From Trigonopsis variabilis (lineage: Eukaryota > Ascomycota > Trigonopsidomycetes > Trigonopsidales > Trigonopsidaceae), in assembly GCA_003707065.3 (NCBI GenBank), contig PPXM03000004.1:992001-1056000 (forward strand): 64,000 bases of DNA. Direction: 5' to 3'. Positions 1-9,694 of this stretch are shown piece by piece. The position numbers and the translations under genes are program-made. Each line of letters begins with the position of its first letter. Position 1 is the stretch's first letter. The notes below the pieces were generated by a model. It was not told where the DNA came from. It was given only the letters and a program-made list of their open reading frames with translations, and searched no databases.

Positions 1-1515
1 CACGAGATAGTATATCGTGAGCAGTAGCAGTAACTGGAGGGATTCGAGGGAATTAATCATCGTCATGACATCGACTTCTTTAAAAACCGCCTCAACCAGC
101 TGCTCAATCAGGGTATTTGTCACATCTTCATTGAGTAGCCCCCAAGCCTTATGCTGAGGACTATTAGAACAGAGCAAGCTAAGAGAACATATCATTAGGA
201 TTAAACAGACGTCCACCGATCCACAATTCCTTTGCTCAAGAATACCTTTTATCCTCTCTTCATTGAAACATGTCAAAGTCAACATATCATAAAAGTAGTT
301 AACAAGTTTTTGAGCTAACGAAGAGTTTATCGTCATTGTAAGTAAGGAGAACCGGTTAGAGCTGTTTGTATTATCATCCTGAGAAGAAACCCCTTGGTTT
401 GTTTGTCCATTCGAAATAGGATCCGTACCTCCTGACACGGAATCACTGGACTCTTTTTCCGACACTAGGGGAGACAGAATATACTTCAGAGAGCTCCGAC
501 CGAAAAAAGCACTGCCCTCTGGGTTACCGGCCACTTGAGATTTCGACGCTTCTTGGAATCGAGGACCCGAGACCCTTCGATTCTCGATATTAGCATTGAT
601 GGAAGGTGAATAAGGGCTCGAATGTGAATGGATAGTGTTGGAGTTCAGATTCGGGCTATTCCAAATGTTAACTCGGTTATAGCTGTTTTTCCGGAACAAG
701 TCAACCATACTTAATCTTGTTTGGTATAGCGATGGCGACTCATTGGCCTTCCATGATTCGATATCATTTGTTTCCAGAGGGTTCGCAGGATAAGTTTTCT
801 GAGAGCCTATCCTCTTTGATAGGTATGTCTTTTCATTAGAATCATATATCTGGCCATCTGAGAGGCGCCGCAGTGCCCCAGGAGGTGGAAGATGTGTAGT
901 CAAATGACCTGGAGATTCGATCATAGTTCCTGGACTAGTCATGGATTCACCTGAACGGCCTGGACTTGCAACTGAACCTGCGGCCCCGGAACTAGAAACT
1001 GATGCAGCAGTACCGGACCATGCCACTGGATAGTTTCGAACTTCTTGGGTCATAGGTGATGCCTCATACCCTGGAACACCGGCAGTCGACGAGGGCTGAG
1101 CACCATTTGGTGGTGATGAATATTTGCTTTGAGTCATTTGATTCAAAAGAAACTGTACTTGTGATTCAATGCTCATTAATCTCTTATTTAATTCACGGAC
1201 TTCGGATGGATTTTCCCCATTATTATCCTTCGAAAGTGGCTGCGGAGGCGACAATGTTCTAGTTTGGGAGGTCATAGTCCTCTTTCTGATCTTTTTATTG
1301 TCATCGTCCAAATCTTCCGGCCCGTTGAAACCATTTCCTGGTACAATACATGGGATTCCTCTCATCTTGCAAGACGAGCAAGCCACACTTGGGTCATCTG
1401 GAGGTTTTGAACGGTCTCTGTCACATTTGATTTTCCGTTTGGCACATCCTTCGCAAGAATAAGAGACCCTCTTACTGTATTTTCTCTTCTTCTTTGTCGC
1501 TGTCTTGTCCGACAT
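1..1515 (-). CDS. Zn2Cys6 fungal transcription factor, partial (C-terminus beyond left edge)
   Basis: Reading leftwards from the ATG at 1515 the frame stays open to base 1, about 505 residues with no stop, so the gene continues outside the window. A basic stretch leads into a Zn2Cys6 binuclear cluster with cysteines at residues 21, 24, 31, 46, 49 and 56 (spacing C-x2-C-x6-C-x14-C-x2-C-x6-C), followed by a basic linker and a short heptad-like segment near residue 105 that could dimerise. A long Ser/Pro-rich low-complexity region follows, and from about residue 420 a helical, Cys/Leu-rich segment that may start the fungal-specific middle homology region. Members of this family are nuclear DNA-binding regulators. 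The target pathway cannot be told from what is visible. It is transcribed divergently from the WLM protease gene. Confidence 0.93.
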   Translation of the reverse strand, partial: MSDKTATKKKRKYSKRVSYSCEGCAKRKIKCDRDRSKPPDDPSVACSSCKMRGIPCIVPGNGFNGPEDLDDDNKKIRKRTMTSQTRTLSPPQPLSKDNNGENPSEVRELNKRLMSIESQVQFLLNQMTQSKYSSPPNGAQPSSTAGVPGYEASPMTQEVRNYPVAWSGTAASVSSSGAAGSVASPGRSGESMTSPGTMIESPGHLTTHLPPPGALRRLSDGQIYDSNEKTYLSKRIGSQKTYPANPLETNDIESWKANESPSLYQTRLSMVDLFRKNSYNRVNIWNSPNLNSNTIHSHSSPYSPSINANIENRRVSGPRFQEASKSQVAGNPEGSAFFGRSSLKYILSPLVSEKESSDSVSGGTDPISNGQTNQGVSSQDDNTNSSNRFSLLTMTINSSLAQKLVNYFYDMLTLTCFNEERIKGILEQRNCGSVDVCLILMICSLSLLCSNSPQHKAWGLLNEDVTNTLIEQLVEAVFKEVDVMTMINSLESLQLLLLLTIYYLV

Positions 1516-2310
1516 CAGGTCAGGCAAAGTCAATGGCGATGGAAAGGTTGTACGTGTATCTATTGACTAATCCTTACCAATTGCCTAACCTACAGACTTT
1601 TTCATCTATGTAGTTTTCTGTTTCAAAATTTTTCTAGAATTCGGAAAGTGCAATTAGAAATATCTATGCCACTTACAATTTTGATCATCAATCAAGAATG
1701 AGCTCGGAATAGACTATTCCTAATTCCGTTCCGGTGCCACTTAGCGTAGCACGTGATGAGAGCAATAGCATCTTTTTCTTTTTTCTCTATTTTTCGATTG
1801 AAACCTTTCAATGATGATTTAAAATATGCGTAGCCTCAAATAAAGCTAAAGCGAGTGATGTCTGCGAAATTCAGCTTTGTTTACTGGAAAAAAAAGTCAC
1901 TGACATTGGCTAATGTCCTGAGTACGGTTTGGCTGGGACTTAGATAACGGAGAGTGTTCAACCCTGCATCTTCTCTCAATTCGGGGAGCTTCCAATACTT
2001 ATTACTCTACTTGTCCGTCATGTATAAAGCATTGATAAACTACCAGTTTTAGTTCTCATTTTTTTGGCAAACTGCTAGCTGAGTCTCCAACCGATTACCC
2101 CTATGAAAGGACATTGTGTTCGAATAAGTTTATAGCTTTTGCTATTGCGCCGTGGTGTTTTCTACCTTGTAAACCAAAAGAAGGACCTAGATCTTCCCCA
2201 GGTATCGGAGAAGTCGTCAACCGTTACTTGCCACGAAAGTCCCAACGGATAATTTATAAGCAACAAGGTACCGTGTGGGACACGCTTAGCGCTTGGAATA
2301 GCTTCAAACC
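1516..2310. other. Divergent intergenic region (795 bp)
   Basis: Shared upstream region of the Zn2Cys6 regulator and the WLM protease gene. It contains one CACGTG E-box at 1750-1755. An open stretch directly before 2311 is in another frame and has no fungal-protein character; I see no further gene. Confidence 0.5.
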
Positions 2311-3246
2311 ATGAGTTTTAATTGGAAAGGTCGTGTTTATCGTTTTAACGAACCTTTGAAAGGCAGCGAGACAGTTTCGGATCTAAAACAAGCCATTACT
2401 GGTCTAACTGGTGTCCTTGATCAACATCAGAAGATCATGGCCGGAAAGGCAGGAATTTTGACTGATGATTCTCTAACGTTGGACCACGTTGCTGATAAAC
2501 AAGGTCTAAAGGGTCAAGATCGACTTCAACAGCTCAAATTGACTTTGTTTGGATCCACGCCGGATCAAATAGAAGCGATCCAGATAGCCAAGGCTTCACC
2601 GCCACCTATTCTAAAGAGAAGACCTGCGCTAAAACCTCGGCCTATACTAAGGAAGGAAACAAGCCCTTATACATTTGCTAGGATTGAGCCATTGGCCGGC
2701 TTACCTCATGGAGATGAAGCAGTGAAAATATTAGAACGATTAAGGGATGATGCTGGGGTCAGAGCTATAATGAGAAAACATAAATTCAAGGTCGGATTAT
2801 TAACAGAACTCGACCCCGCTACTAATACAACGCATGAATCTAAGACACTAGGGCTGAACCGAAATAAGGGAGAAGTTATATATCTTAGACTTCGGACAGA
2901 CTGGTATCAGGGATGGCGCGACTATAGATCTATTAGGAAAGTTCTTTGTCACGAGCTTTCTCATAATATCTGGGGCGAGCATGACAAAAACTTCTGGAGC
3001 TTGTGTAAACAATTGGAAAGGGAGGTAGTTAACCTAGATCCCTTTGGGCGAGCAGGACATGCAATATCAGATCAAGAATTTGCCCCTGCTGCTGAAGAAG
3101 AAGAAGAAGAAGATGTTCACGATGAAGGAACTTGGTCAGGTGGAACTTTCGTCGTCGGCGGAAGCTCCCAACCTGGTTCTTTAAGAGAGAGAATTGAAAA
3201 GGCAGCATTGCAACGCCATCAACCTAAAGATGAACGATCGAATTAA
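2311..3246 (+). CDS. Ubiquitin-like plus WLM-domain metalloprotease
   Basis: Intronless, 311 residues. Residues 1-80 look like a ubiquitin-like fold, and residues about 115-250 form a WLM (Wss1p-like metalloprotease) domain. The zinc-binding signature is HELSH at 214-218 with a third histidine at 224, the HExxHxxxxxH arrangement of gluzincin-like proteases; Glu215 would be the general base. A Glu-rich tract follows near residue 260, coded by a short GAA/GAG repeat, and the tail is acidic. The Ub-WLM architecture is known from fungal and plant ubiquitin/metalloprotease fusion proteins related to Wss1/SPRTN, which act on DNA-protein crosslinks and SUMO- or ubiquitin-linked substrates. Involvement in that process is inferred from the family. 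No obvious SHP or VIM Cdc48-binding motif was identified. Confidence 0.9.
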   Translation: MSFNWKGRVYRFNEPLKGSETVSDLKQAITGLTGVLDQHQKIMAGKAGILTDDSLTLDHVADKQGLKGQDRLQQLKLTLFGSTPDQIEAIQIAKASPPPILKRRPALKPRPILRKETSPYTFARIEPLAGLPHGDEAVKILERLRDDAGVRAIMRKHKFKVGLLTELDPATNTTHESKTLGLNRNKGEVIYLRLRTDWYQGWRDYRSIRKVLCHELSHNIWGEHDKNFWSLCKQLEREVVNLDPFGRAGHAISDQEFAPAAEEEEEEDVHDEGTWSGGTFVVGGSSQPGSLRERIEKAALQRHQPKDERSN

Positions 3247-3410
3247 TTAAAATAATAGTGAGGATGGCCTTAGGGAGTTTGAATGTGATTGCAGGGTTTG
3301 TATTTATAGTGAATCATGCTTTATGGCTACGTTTGCGTATCGTAGATTGGGGGGGTCCAGCGAGACTACGAAGAGATGAAAGACACAATGCATCATTATC
3401 AAGCAAGACA

Positions 3411-4249
3411 TTATAGAGCCTCTAAACGATCATCGATTTCCTGAGGAGACAGCTTCCGGAATCTTGGACCTCGAGCGCCTTCTACTCCTGTGAACCCAAT
3501 AAGATCATCATTTGGAGACCCTACTATAGCAATTTCCACTGTGTCGCCATTCATTTCACCTTCCACCGTTTCTTTCAAAGTTAAGAGAGCAATATGAATC
3601 GCATCTTCTAACTCCAGATTCTCAGTCCACCGCTTCTCTAGGAACGTTTTCGCAGATAATGACCCCTTTCCAATCGCCGTAGCTTTCCAGGGGAAATAGG
3701 ATCCCGATGGGTCAACTTGATATAGAGAGAACTGCTTATTGGGATCATTCGTATGTTCATCAAAACCAGCGACCAATAAACTAACGCCATAGGGTCGGAC
3801 ACCGCCAGATTGAGTAGCTAATTGCATAATTCGAGCCATGTCTTGGACAAGAATCCTTGGTGAAGGGTATTCGTTGTAGATCCGTTTATAATCAATGTGA
3901 CTAGATTTACGGGCTTTGTCTACCAAAACCCGGAAATCAGGACCCATACCTGAATAGGTTACCCCAATGTTGGGGGTTATATCACATATCTTTGATAAGG
4001 AATCATTGATCACTAAATGAGACGAAGCCTTCTTCTGAGTGGCCAAAACTACTCCATTAACAGCTAACAATTAATCATCGAACTTTCTCTATAAGTACTG
4101 ACCTTTTACCCCGAGAGAGGCAACTCCCTGATTGACTGCTTGGAGTGCATATTGAATTTGAACGAGCTTGCCACTGTCACTTAGAAAGACCTCCCGAAGC
4201 CTTACCTTGGCGAGAATGTAGTTAAGGAAAATGAATATCGATCTGCCAT
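3411..4249 (-). CDS. PRE8: 20S proteasome alpha2 subunit
   Basis: Three exons on the minus strand: 4249-4206, 4173-4103 and 4063-3411, giving 255 residues. The two introns are only 32 and 39 nt. The start is fixed by the conserved alpha-subunit N-terminus (RYSFSLTTFSPSG at residues 4-16), which a single-frame reading from 4070 would lose. Landmarks are YSGMGPD, QSGGVRPYGVSLL, a long block around YQVDPSGSYFPWKA and the C-terminal DRLEAL, all typical of the alpha2 (Pre8/PSMA2) ring subunit. Alpha subunits are non-catalytic and form the outer gated rings of the core particle. Two other proteasome genes lie in the window (the PAC2 chaperone and RPN8), but they are far apart. Confidence 0.97.
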
Positions 4250-6547
4250 TATAGATAAAATCCCCTTTCTAAATGATTATCCCGTGTTTAGCGTCGACAC
4301 TGCTGATCACTGTCTAGGTAGAGCACTCAGTGTAACAGCAAGAGCCAGGATGGTATCAACTCCACGACACGCGGAACACTGCAACTCTGAGTGCAAGTCT
4401 CCACTTTCTGATGACGCAGAATATTTCTATGATCAGCTCGATGCTTTAACTTGATACAATTAATATACAATTGCATTATAAGGGCATTTCTATAACTCGA
4501 AACTGCTTAATGCTTCGTCATTTGCGACTTGTCCCGCTCTCACTATCGGACGGTGTGTACCCTTTCGTGGGTCGACTAGTTTATCGCATCTTCTTGAGAT
4601 CCAGCAGAAGACCAAAGGCAGACAAACTCTGTTGCCATAACTCTTACGGTTAAAGTATGTATTCGGAAGAATCCACAGGAACCTCTGGTACCCTTTGTAA
4701 AGAGAAATATGAATGATCTCCATATACGATTCTCCATTGACGACTTTAATAGAAGTAGTTTCGTCATTATTGCGTTCAAATCGCTTGTTTGCTCGCCTCT
4801 TAAAAGGAGCAGTATTTAAGCGGACCGATATTATACTCATCTATTCTGCAGTCTTGATGCATGTCATATTTGCCAGAGGAAATAGGAATACATTGTAATG
4901 AATGTTACGGATTTTTGATGCTTCACAAGTGAAATATATAAGTATTAAATAGCCCAAGACTAGGTTATGTGATCGAAGGAACAACTTATGGGACCCAGCT
5001 AACTAACGAGTTCCATCGAGCTGATAATAGCGTTAATTTGGGCAGCATAGGAAACATTATACCCCACTGAGCGATCGCTGCGGGTAATCCAAGATATGAG
5101 TTAGGTTACCACTTACCATTAACGAGTGATGAAATAAATGTGTAAGCTCACATCAGGCTAATTAGACGCATTGCCGCTTTTATTTAAAAGTGCTTACATT
5201 AAAGTTAGAGTTTTATCCATTTCTCGTTGGACATCACTACCAAGCATTAGATGGACAACTGCGCATCTAGGTAGTTCTCGCGTAGCTCAAGGTTTCCTGA
5301 TTCGCGCGGAGTTCTCAAGGTTATGCTTATATTTATACTATTTGATGGGCATGCAGACTCATTGGCAGAGTTACGATTAGATTGTCCTCGGGATGAACTT
5401 CAGTCGTACGCAAAATCAATAGAAGGAGAATTGTCGGAAATAGATAGACCCCATATTGCCTTTCTATTACTACTTTTGATCTTCCTGGAGGAATGGAATC
5501 AAGAGGCATGATTTAAATATTTGTACTTTATACCATTCCGAGGTTGTCTCTTCAAGCTAGCTTTCTCAGCGACGTCTGAGACATCATTGTTCTGTATACT
5601 CCATGTAATTTGTGGTCAGTCAAGTCAACTAGAGCTTAGATCCTGAATGAGTGGTGAACAGGGACAGTCCCTAAAGATGCAAGAAATAGCATGAAAAAAT
5701 CCCGAGAGACATGACAATATCGTACCAAACATCTCGTTGTGAATTTTCTAAGGGGCACAGACTGATCAGAAGAAAAATCTCCACTCAATCACGATCCTGT
5801 CGACAGGTGGGTTCGTGGTTGCTATGTAGTTGGAATTAGCATACTTCCCATGTGATAGATTTTCCATGTAAGAATCGGCCTGTCAGACCTAAAATTGACA
5901 AAGATTTGCGACCGAAGTTCCATTCCCGTTGCGTCTCGGATCATAGATTTTTAGATGTACTCAGTTCCAGATATAGAGACGAGCAGATTTTAAACCACTA
6001 TCAGAAAGACGCTCAAACTCTTCGTGATCTTTGACGTCATTAAAAGTCAGTCAGGAGTGCAGATCAAGCTGATAATAAACACATGCAAATTTGCAAAGAA
6101 AGAAACGCATGAATGAGCCTGAATTAGGCTAATATCATATTATGACATAAAAAACAATGATTGACCGAGAATAAGGGAACGGCATCGAGAATAGCCCGAG
6201 AACGGAGTAATCAAGTCATCGCTGATTCGCTGATTGTGAGGTCATGTGGATTTCTTTCTGACGTTACTAAAAGAAAACATGATCAAGTGGCCTTTAAAGT
6301 AAACGTCATAGCATCAGTAAGAATATCTTTGATAAGTAAGTCAAATTAAAGTCAGATCCTATAGAAATTTAGCTATTCGATGCCAAATTGGAGACCGGGT
6401 AACCCGGAAAAAAGCGGATGGGGAATAGTTGACCAATCAAGGCATGGCTATTTCAGCCATTCTGACACTGTTGCTAGGTGACATGGAGCCACTTTAAATT
6501 AAGTAGCTCACTCCTTCTTCTCTTCTTGCTCTACAACAAAAACAACA
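4250..6547. other. 2.3 kb gene-free interval
   Basis: No ORF here has recognisable protein character; those present are short, overlap on both strands and share nothing with known families. An 8-bp inverted repeat (4323-4330 with 4387-4394) encloses a 56-nt loop, and a perfect 11-nt palindrome sits at 5661-5671. I see no tRNA A/B boxes and no tandem repeats. The right-hand 200 bp is the cytochrome c promoter. It could hold a non-coding RNA gene or a decayed gene; nothing in the sequence decides this. Confidence 0.4.
6396..6437 (+). promoter_or_regulatory. CGG-N6-CGG and CCAAT elements upstream of cytochrome c
   Basis: A direct repeat CGG-N6-CGG lies at 6396-6407, inside a 13-nt inverted repeat (6395-6407), and a CCAAT box at 6433-6437, about 150 and 110 bp before the cytochrome c ATG. 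In budding yeast, CYC genes are driven by Hap1, which binds CGG half-sites six bases apart, and by the CCAAT-binding Hap2/3/4/5 complex. The match is suggestive; binding is inferred. Confidence 0.45.
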
Positions 6548-6964
6548 ATGGGTGAATTCAAACCTGGTAAGTCGGCATCAGTTAAGTTGACACGCATACT
6601 AACTCGATCTAGGTGACGCTAAGAAAGGTGCTTCTCTTTTCAAGACTCGATGCCTCCAATGCCATACCGTAAGTCCCGCGTTTACAATATGAATCTAACG
6701 TAATAGATCGAAGCTGGTGGCGCTAATAAAGTCGGCCCTAACCTCCATGGTGTCTATAACCGTCACTCTGGACAAGCCGAAGGATATTCTTACACTGAGG
6801 CCAACAAGAAACGAGGTGTTCTTTGGGACGAACAGAACTTATTCGACTACCTTGAGAATCCCAAGAAGTACATTCCTGGTACCAAGATGGCTTTCGCTGG
6901 TCTCAAGAAGGCTAAGGATCGTTCTGATTTGGTCACTTATATCAAGGAAGCCTCCCAAGCTTAG
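6548..6964 (+). CDS. CYC1: Cytochrome c
   Basis: Three exons: 6548-6566 (19 nt), 6613-6668 and 6707-6964, giving 110 residues. The introns are 46 and 38 nt, each with a CTAAC branch-point-like sequence close to the AG. The haem attachment motif CLQCH is at residues 20-24 and the axial methionine at residue 86 in [10 protein letters not shown]. Length and the GPNLHG and [11 protein letters not shown] signatures are those of mitochondrial cytochrome c, the intermembrane-space electron carrier between complexes III and IV. The first exon contributes only six whole codons, so a model starting in the last exon would lose the haem-binding site. RRP42 follows on the same strand after 334 bp. Confidence 0.98.
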
Positions 6965-7210
6965 AATACTTGAAACGCCGGCAATCTTGCTTGACTGGTC
7001 ATCTATAGAACTCGTTGCACTCCTGTATACTACTAGCATGCATCAGTGTCAGCAGGATACGTTTGTATATATCTAGTTGTCATTTATCTCATGAGATTTT
7101 TGGCTTTCTCTAGGAGCTTTTGATATACCGTAGGTCAGCTTTGTCTTGTGTATATAACATTCAAGTATATCGGTCCGTAAGGTAGTAAGTAATATTTGCG
7201 ATCCGTGCAA

Positions 7211-7291
7211 ATGAAGGTCGGCAAGGGCCCAGGCACACCTGTCGACCAGGCTGAAGGTGTTACAGGGTTCAAAATCGTTTTCTTCGGTTAG
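7211..7291 (+). other. Possible upstream ORF before RRP42
   Basis: An ATG at 7211 opens 26 codons and stops at 7291, seven bases before the RRP42 ATG. If the transcript starts upstream of 7211, ribosomes would meet this frame first. Whether the leader extends that far is unknown. No protein homology is apparent. The rest of 6965-7298 looks like a plain intergenic spacer. Confidence 0.25.
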
Positions 7292-7298
7292 AACTGTT

Positions 7299-8333
7299 AT
7301 GAGCCTTCTCTCCCCAGCTGAACTATCCTATATAGCTTTGGGATTAGGAATAACCACCGATGGGAAGAATGTGGCGGGCCATACTCCTATTCGGCCTGAT
7401 GGACGGTCAAAGGATAGTTTCAGGCCGTTAGAGGCAGCCACAAATTTTCTTCCTAGCACTAATGGATCATGTCGGTTACGAATAGATGATGGATCAGAAT
7501 GCATTGTTGGAATTGCTGCCTCAGTCGTTCGACTGCAAGAGCAGAAACAGAAGACCCCGATATCAAGAGCGGCCATTGGGGGTGCTAGGATCAAGTCAGA
7601 ATGGCATCCAATCAACATATCTATAGATTTGTACGATACGAGAACTGACCATCCTTTACCAGCATTAATTTCTGCTATCCTTGAAAACGTCCTAACATGC
7701 TCTCTTGGTGATTCCACTCGTTCTCCCCTCTATATCAATCCCAATTATGTCTTTGAACTTTCTATCGATATTGTGGTCACTGCATACTCTGGTAACCCTC
7801 TGTCTATGATTGGTTTGGCCACTTACCTGGCATTGAAAGACTGCCGACTACCTGCAGTCAAACAGGGCGCTATTCCTATTGCTTTGGATGCGGAGGCGCC
7901 TGACATGAGTGCTAATGTAGATGCTCAGGTATCTCTTGTGCCTGTATTTGATGACGATTGGGATCATGCTACCGAGATCACCCAATCGTGGGTTCCTCCT
8001 TTGATCATCTTTGGCGGTATAGGAGGCTTGAATGTCTTTGTCGATCCTGGGGTAGATGAACAGCAGGTCATGGATAAAGGTATTATTGTCGCCTACAGTG
8101 ACACCAGACTTATTTTTAGTCGAGTCATTGACTTAGGTGGTAGACATCCGCCAAAGACAAGTATGGAACCAGGTGAGGCACCTGTTCTCGTCGCTCTAGA
8201 TTCGGCACCCTTGTTTATAGGAATATCTCAACCACTTTTCATTCAAGCTTTGACTTCCTTATCTGCTGTGGCTAAAGAAGTTCGCGAGACGCTAGATGCC
8301 ATCTCCAGAGATGAAGAGAAGGCTATTTTCTAG
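7299..8333 (+). CDS. RRP42: Exosome complex RNase PH-type subunit RRP42
   Basis: Single exon, 344 residues from the ATG at 7299; the frame is open slightly further upstream but without an ATG. The N-terminal LSPAELSYI segment followed by IRPDGRS (residues 31-37) and the RNase PH fold through VDAQVSLVPVF match Rrp42/EXOSC7. This subunit sits in the catalytically inert hexameric ring of the nuclear and cytoplasmic RNA exosome, threading RNA to Rrp44 and Rrp6. The alternative would be another ring subunit such as Rrp45 or Rrp43; the start of the protein and the long insertion around residues 75-100 favour Rrp42. Confidence 0.87.
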   Translation: MSLLSPAELSYIALGLGITTDGKNVAGHTPIRPDGRSKDSFRPLEAATNFLPSTNGSCRLRIDDGSECIVGIAASVVRLQEQKQKTPISRAAIGGARIKSEWHPINISIDLYDTRTDHPLPALISAILENVLTCSLGDSTRSPLYINPNYVFELSIDIVVTAYSGNPLSMIGLATYLALKDCRLPAVKQGAIPIALDAEAPDMSANVDAQVSLVPVFDDDWDHATEITQSWVPPLIIFGGIGGLNVFVDPGVDEQQVMDKGIIVAYSDTRLIFSRVIDLGGRHPPKTSMEPGEAPVLVALDSAPLFIGISQPLFIQALTSLSAVAKEVRETLDAISRDEEKAIF

Positions 8334-8655
8334 GCAACGAAGTCTAGATTCATGTTAATGATCACCTCTCGGTCCAACGTTTCGGAGCGCTGAATCGAAT
8401 CTTATGTACAATAGCTATGAAGTCAAGATTTCTTTTACATGGTGCCTAGATAGTCTTGTGATCAAAGGCGAAAAACAAGTGGAGGCGTCCTTTTTATAAG
8501 TATCAGACCTTCCTGCTAGCGTTCATGTGACCTAGTTACTAGTTTCAGCGGACCAAGCTCATTACCGTCGCATCGTGGGGATCGTCGTAGATATAGTGTT
8601 CGTTCGTTGCCTTCTCTCCATTTACACGCCGCCCACACTCATCACTTATCTCTAC
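8334..8655. other. Spacer between RRP42 and PAC2
   Basis: Same-strand spacer of 322 bp. The frame of the next gene is open back to 8575 but has no ATG before 8656, so this part is taken as leader. Nothing else stands out. Confidence 0.4.
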
Positions 8656-9405
8656 ATGTCAACTAATTCATCTTTTGAAGGAAGAACACTTCTAATACCA
8701 ACTGTATCCATTGGTAATGTCCCCCAATTGGCAATTGATCTCCTCCTTTCATCGGGATCATTCCAACTTGCCGGGCGCTTGGATCCCTTAGGATTCCTAT
8801 ATCCTTTTCTTGGTCCTCGTGACCCACCCATCTCATCTACTGATTCCGACTCTGGAGTGTGCACATCTTTAGAATTCTACTCCAGTGAAACTCTTCCTGA
8901 TCTTATTGTTCTCCAACAGAGATCTCCTTTGTTTGGTGGCTGCAGAAACAAATTTGTTAACCAGGTTCTCTTGCCCTTCATCATGCAAAATAAATTTTCA
9001 AAAGTCATCATCTTAGCTTCTGCTGATGCTGCTTACCGTACTGATCCTCAGGCGGCTCGTTTGCGTATCTTCACAAGCGATATGGTTGATCAACTGGCTA
9101 CTCTCAGCACTGACTCTAATCCTTCCGACATCACAGCAGAAAGTCTTCATCCAGAATGCATCTCTTCTTATCAAGGATCGGGCATCCTTATTCCTTTTAC
9201 AAAACAATTAGTGGCTAATGGAATAAATACCAAGGTCGCATGTCTCTGGGCCTTCGAGGGTGACAATATTAACGATTCATACGAACTACTTGAGTCTCTT
9301 TCTCGAACATTGAACTTTCAAGGCCCTTATATCAGACCTCCTAGTTGGTCCGGAGTATATGGAAGACAAGTCCCAATAGGCCTAGAACAAGGCCTGTTTA
9401 GTTAA
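8656..9405 (+). CDS. ADD66: Proteasome assembly chaperone 2 (PAC2/ADD66 family)
   Basis: Single exon, 249 residues from the ATG at 8656. The N-terminal block FEGRTLLIPTVSIGNVPQLA, then LPDLIVLQQRSP, a hydrophobic VIILASADAAYR segment and a C-terminal WAFEGDNINDSYEL segment follow the PAC2 fold. With PAC1 this chaperone forms a dimer that guides assembly of the proteasome alpha ring and blocks premature dimerisation. The start was chosen because the conserved region begins within ten residues of it. An alpha-ring subunit gene lies 4.4 kb to the left; this may be coincidence. Confidence 0.88.
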   Translation: MSTNSSFEGRTLLIPTVSIGNVPQLAIDLLLSSGSFQLAGRLDPLGFLYPFLGPRDPPISSTDSDSGVCTSLEFYSSETLPDLIVLQQRSPLFGGCRNKFVNQVLLPFIMQNKFSKVIILASADAAYRTDPQAARLRIFTSDMVDQLATLSTDSNPSDITAESLHPECISSYQGSGILIPFTKQLVANGINTKVACLWAFEGDNINDSYELLESLSRTLNFQGPYIRPPSWSGVYGRQVPIGLEQGLFS

Positions 9406-9694
9406 TCAATATTATCTCTCACTGTATACCGGAATTGTCATTGTGTGCCTGATGTTCATTACTTTATCTATGAAAGGTGCTTCTCAACATCCTATTGTCA
9501 CTTGGGATACCAATCTTTACAAATGGCTTTTCGCTGAGACTCTAGTCTAAGCGAACTTACTGGATTGCTTCACTCTATGAAGAACTTGGATTATGTCGAT
9601 TTGCAGCCAATTATCCTATTTAAAATCTATATACAGGGGTTCCTAATGTCGGGCTTTATTTACATTATCGCGACTTGTAGCTGCTGTTCTTCCT

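Noticed and set aside
4250-6547. C/D-box snoRNA candidates (TGATGA-like boxes near 5126 and 4410)
   Set aside because: No properly spaced D box and no terminal stem; matches are at chance level.
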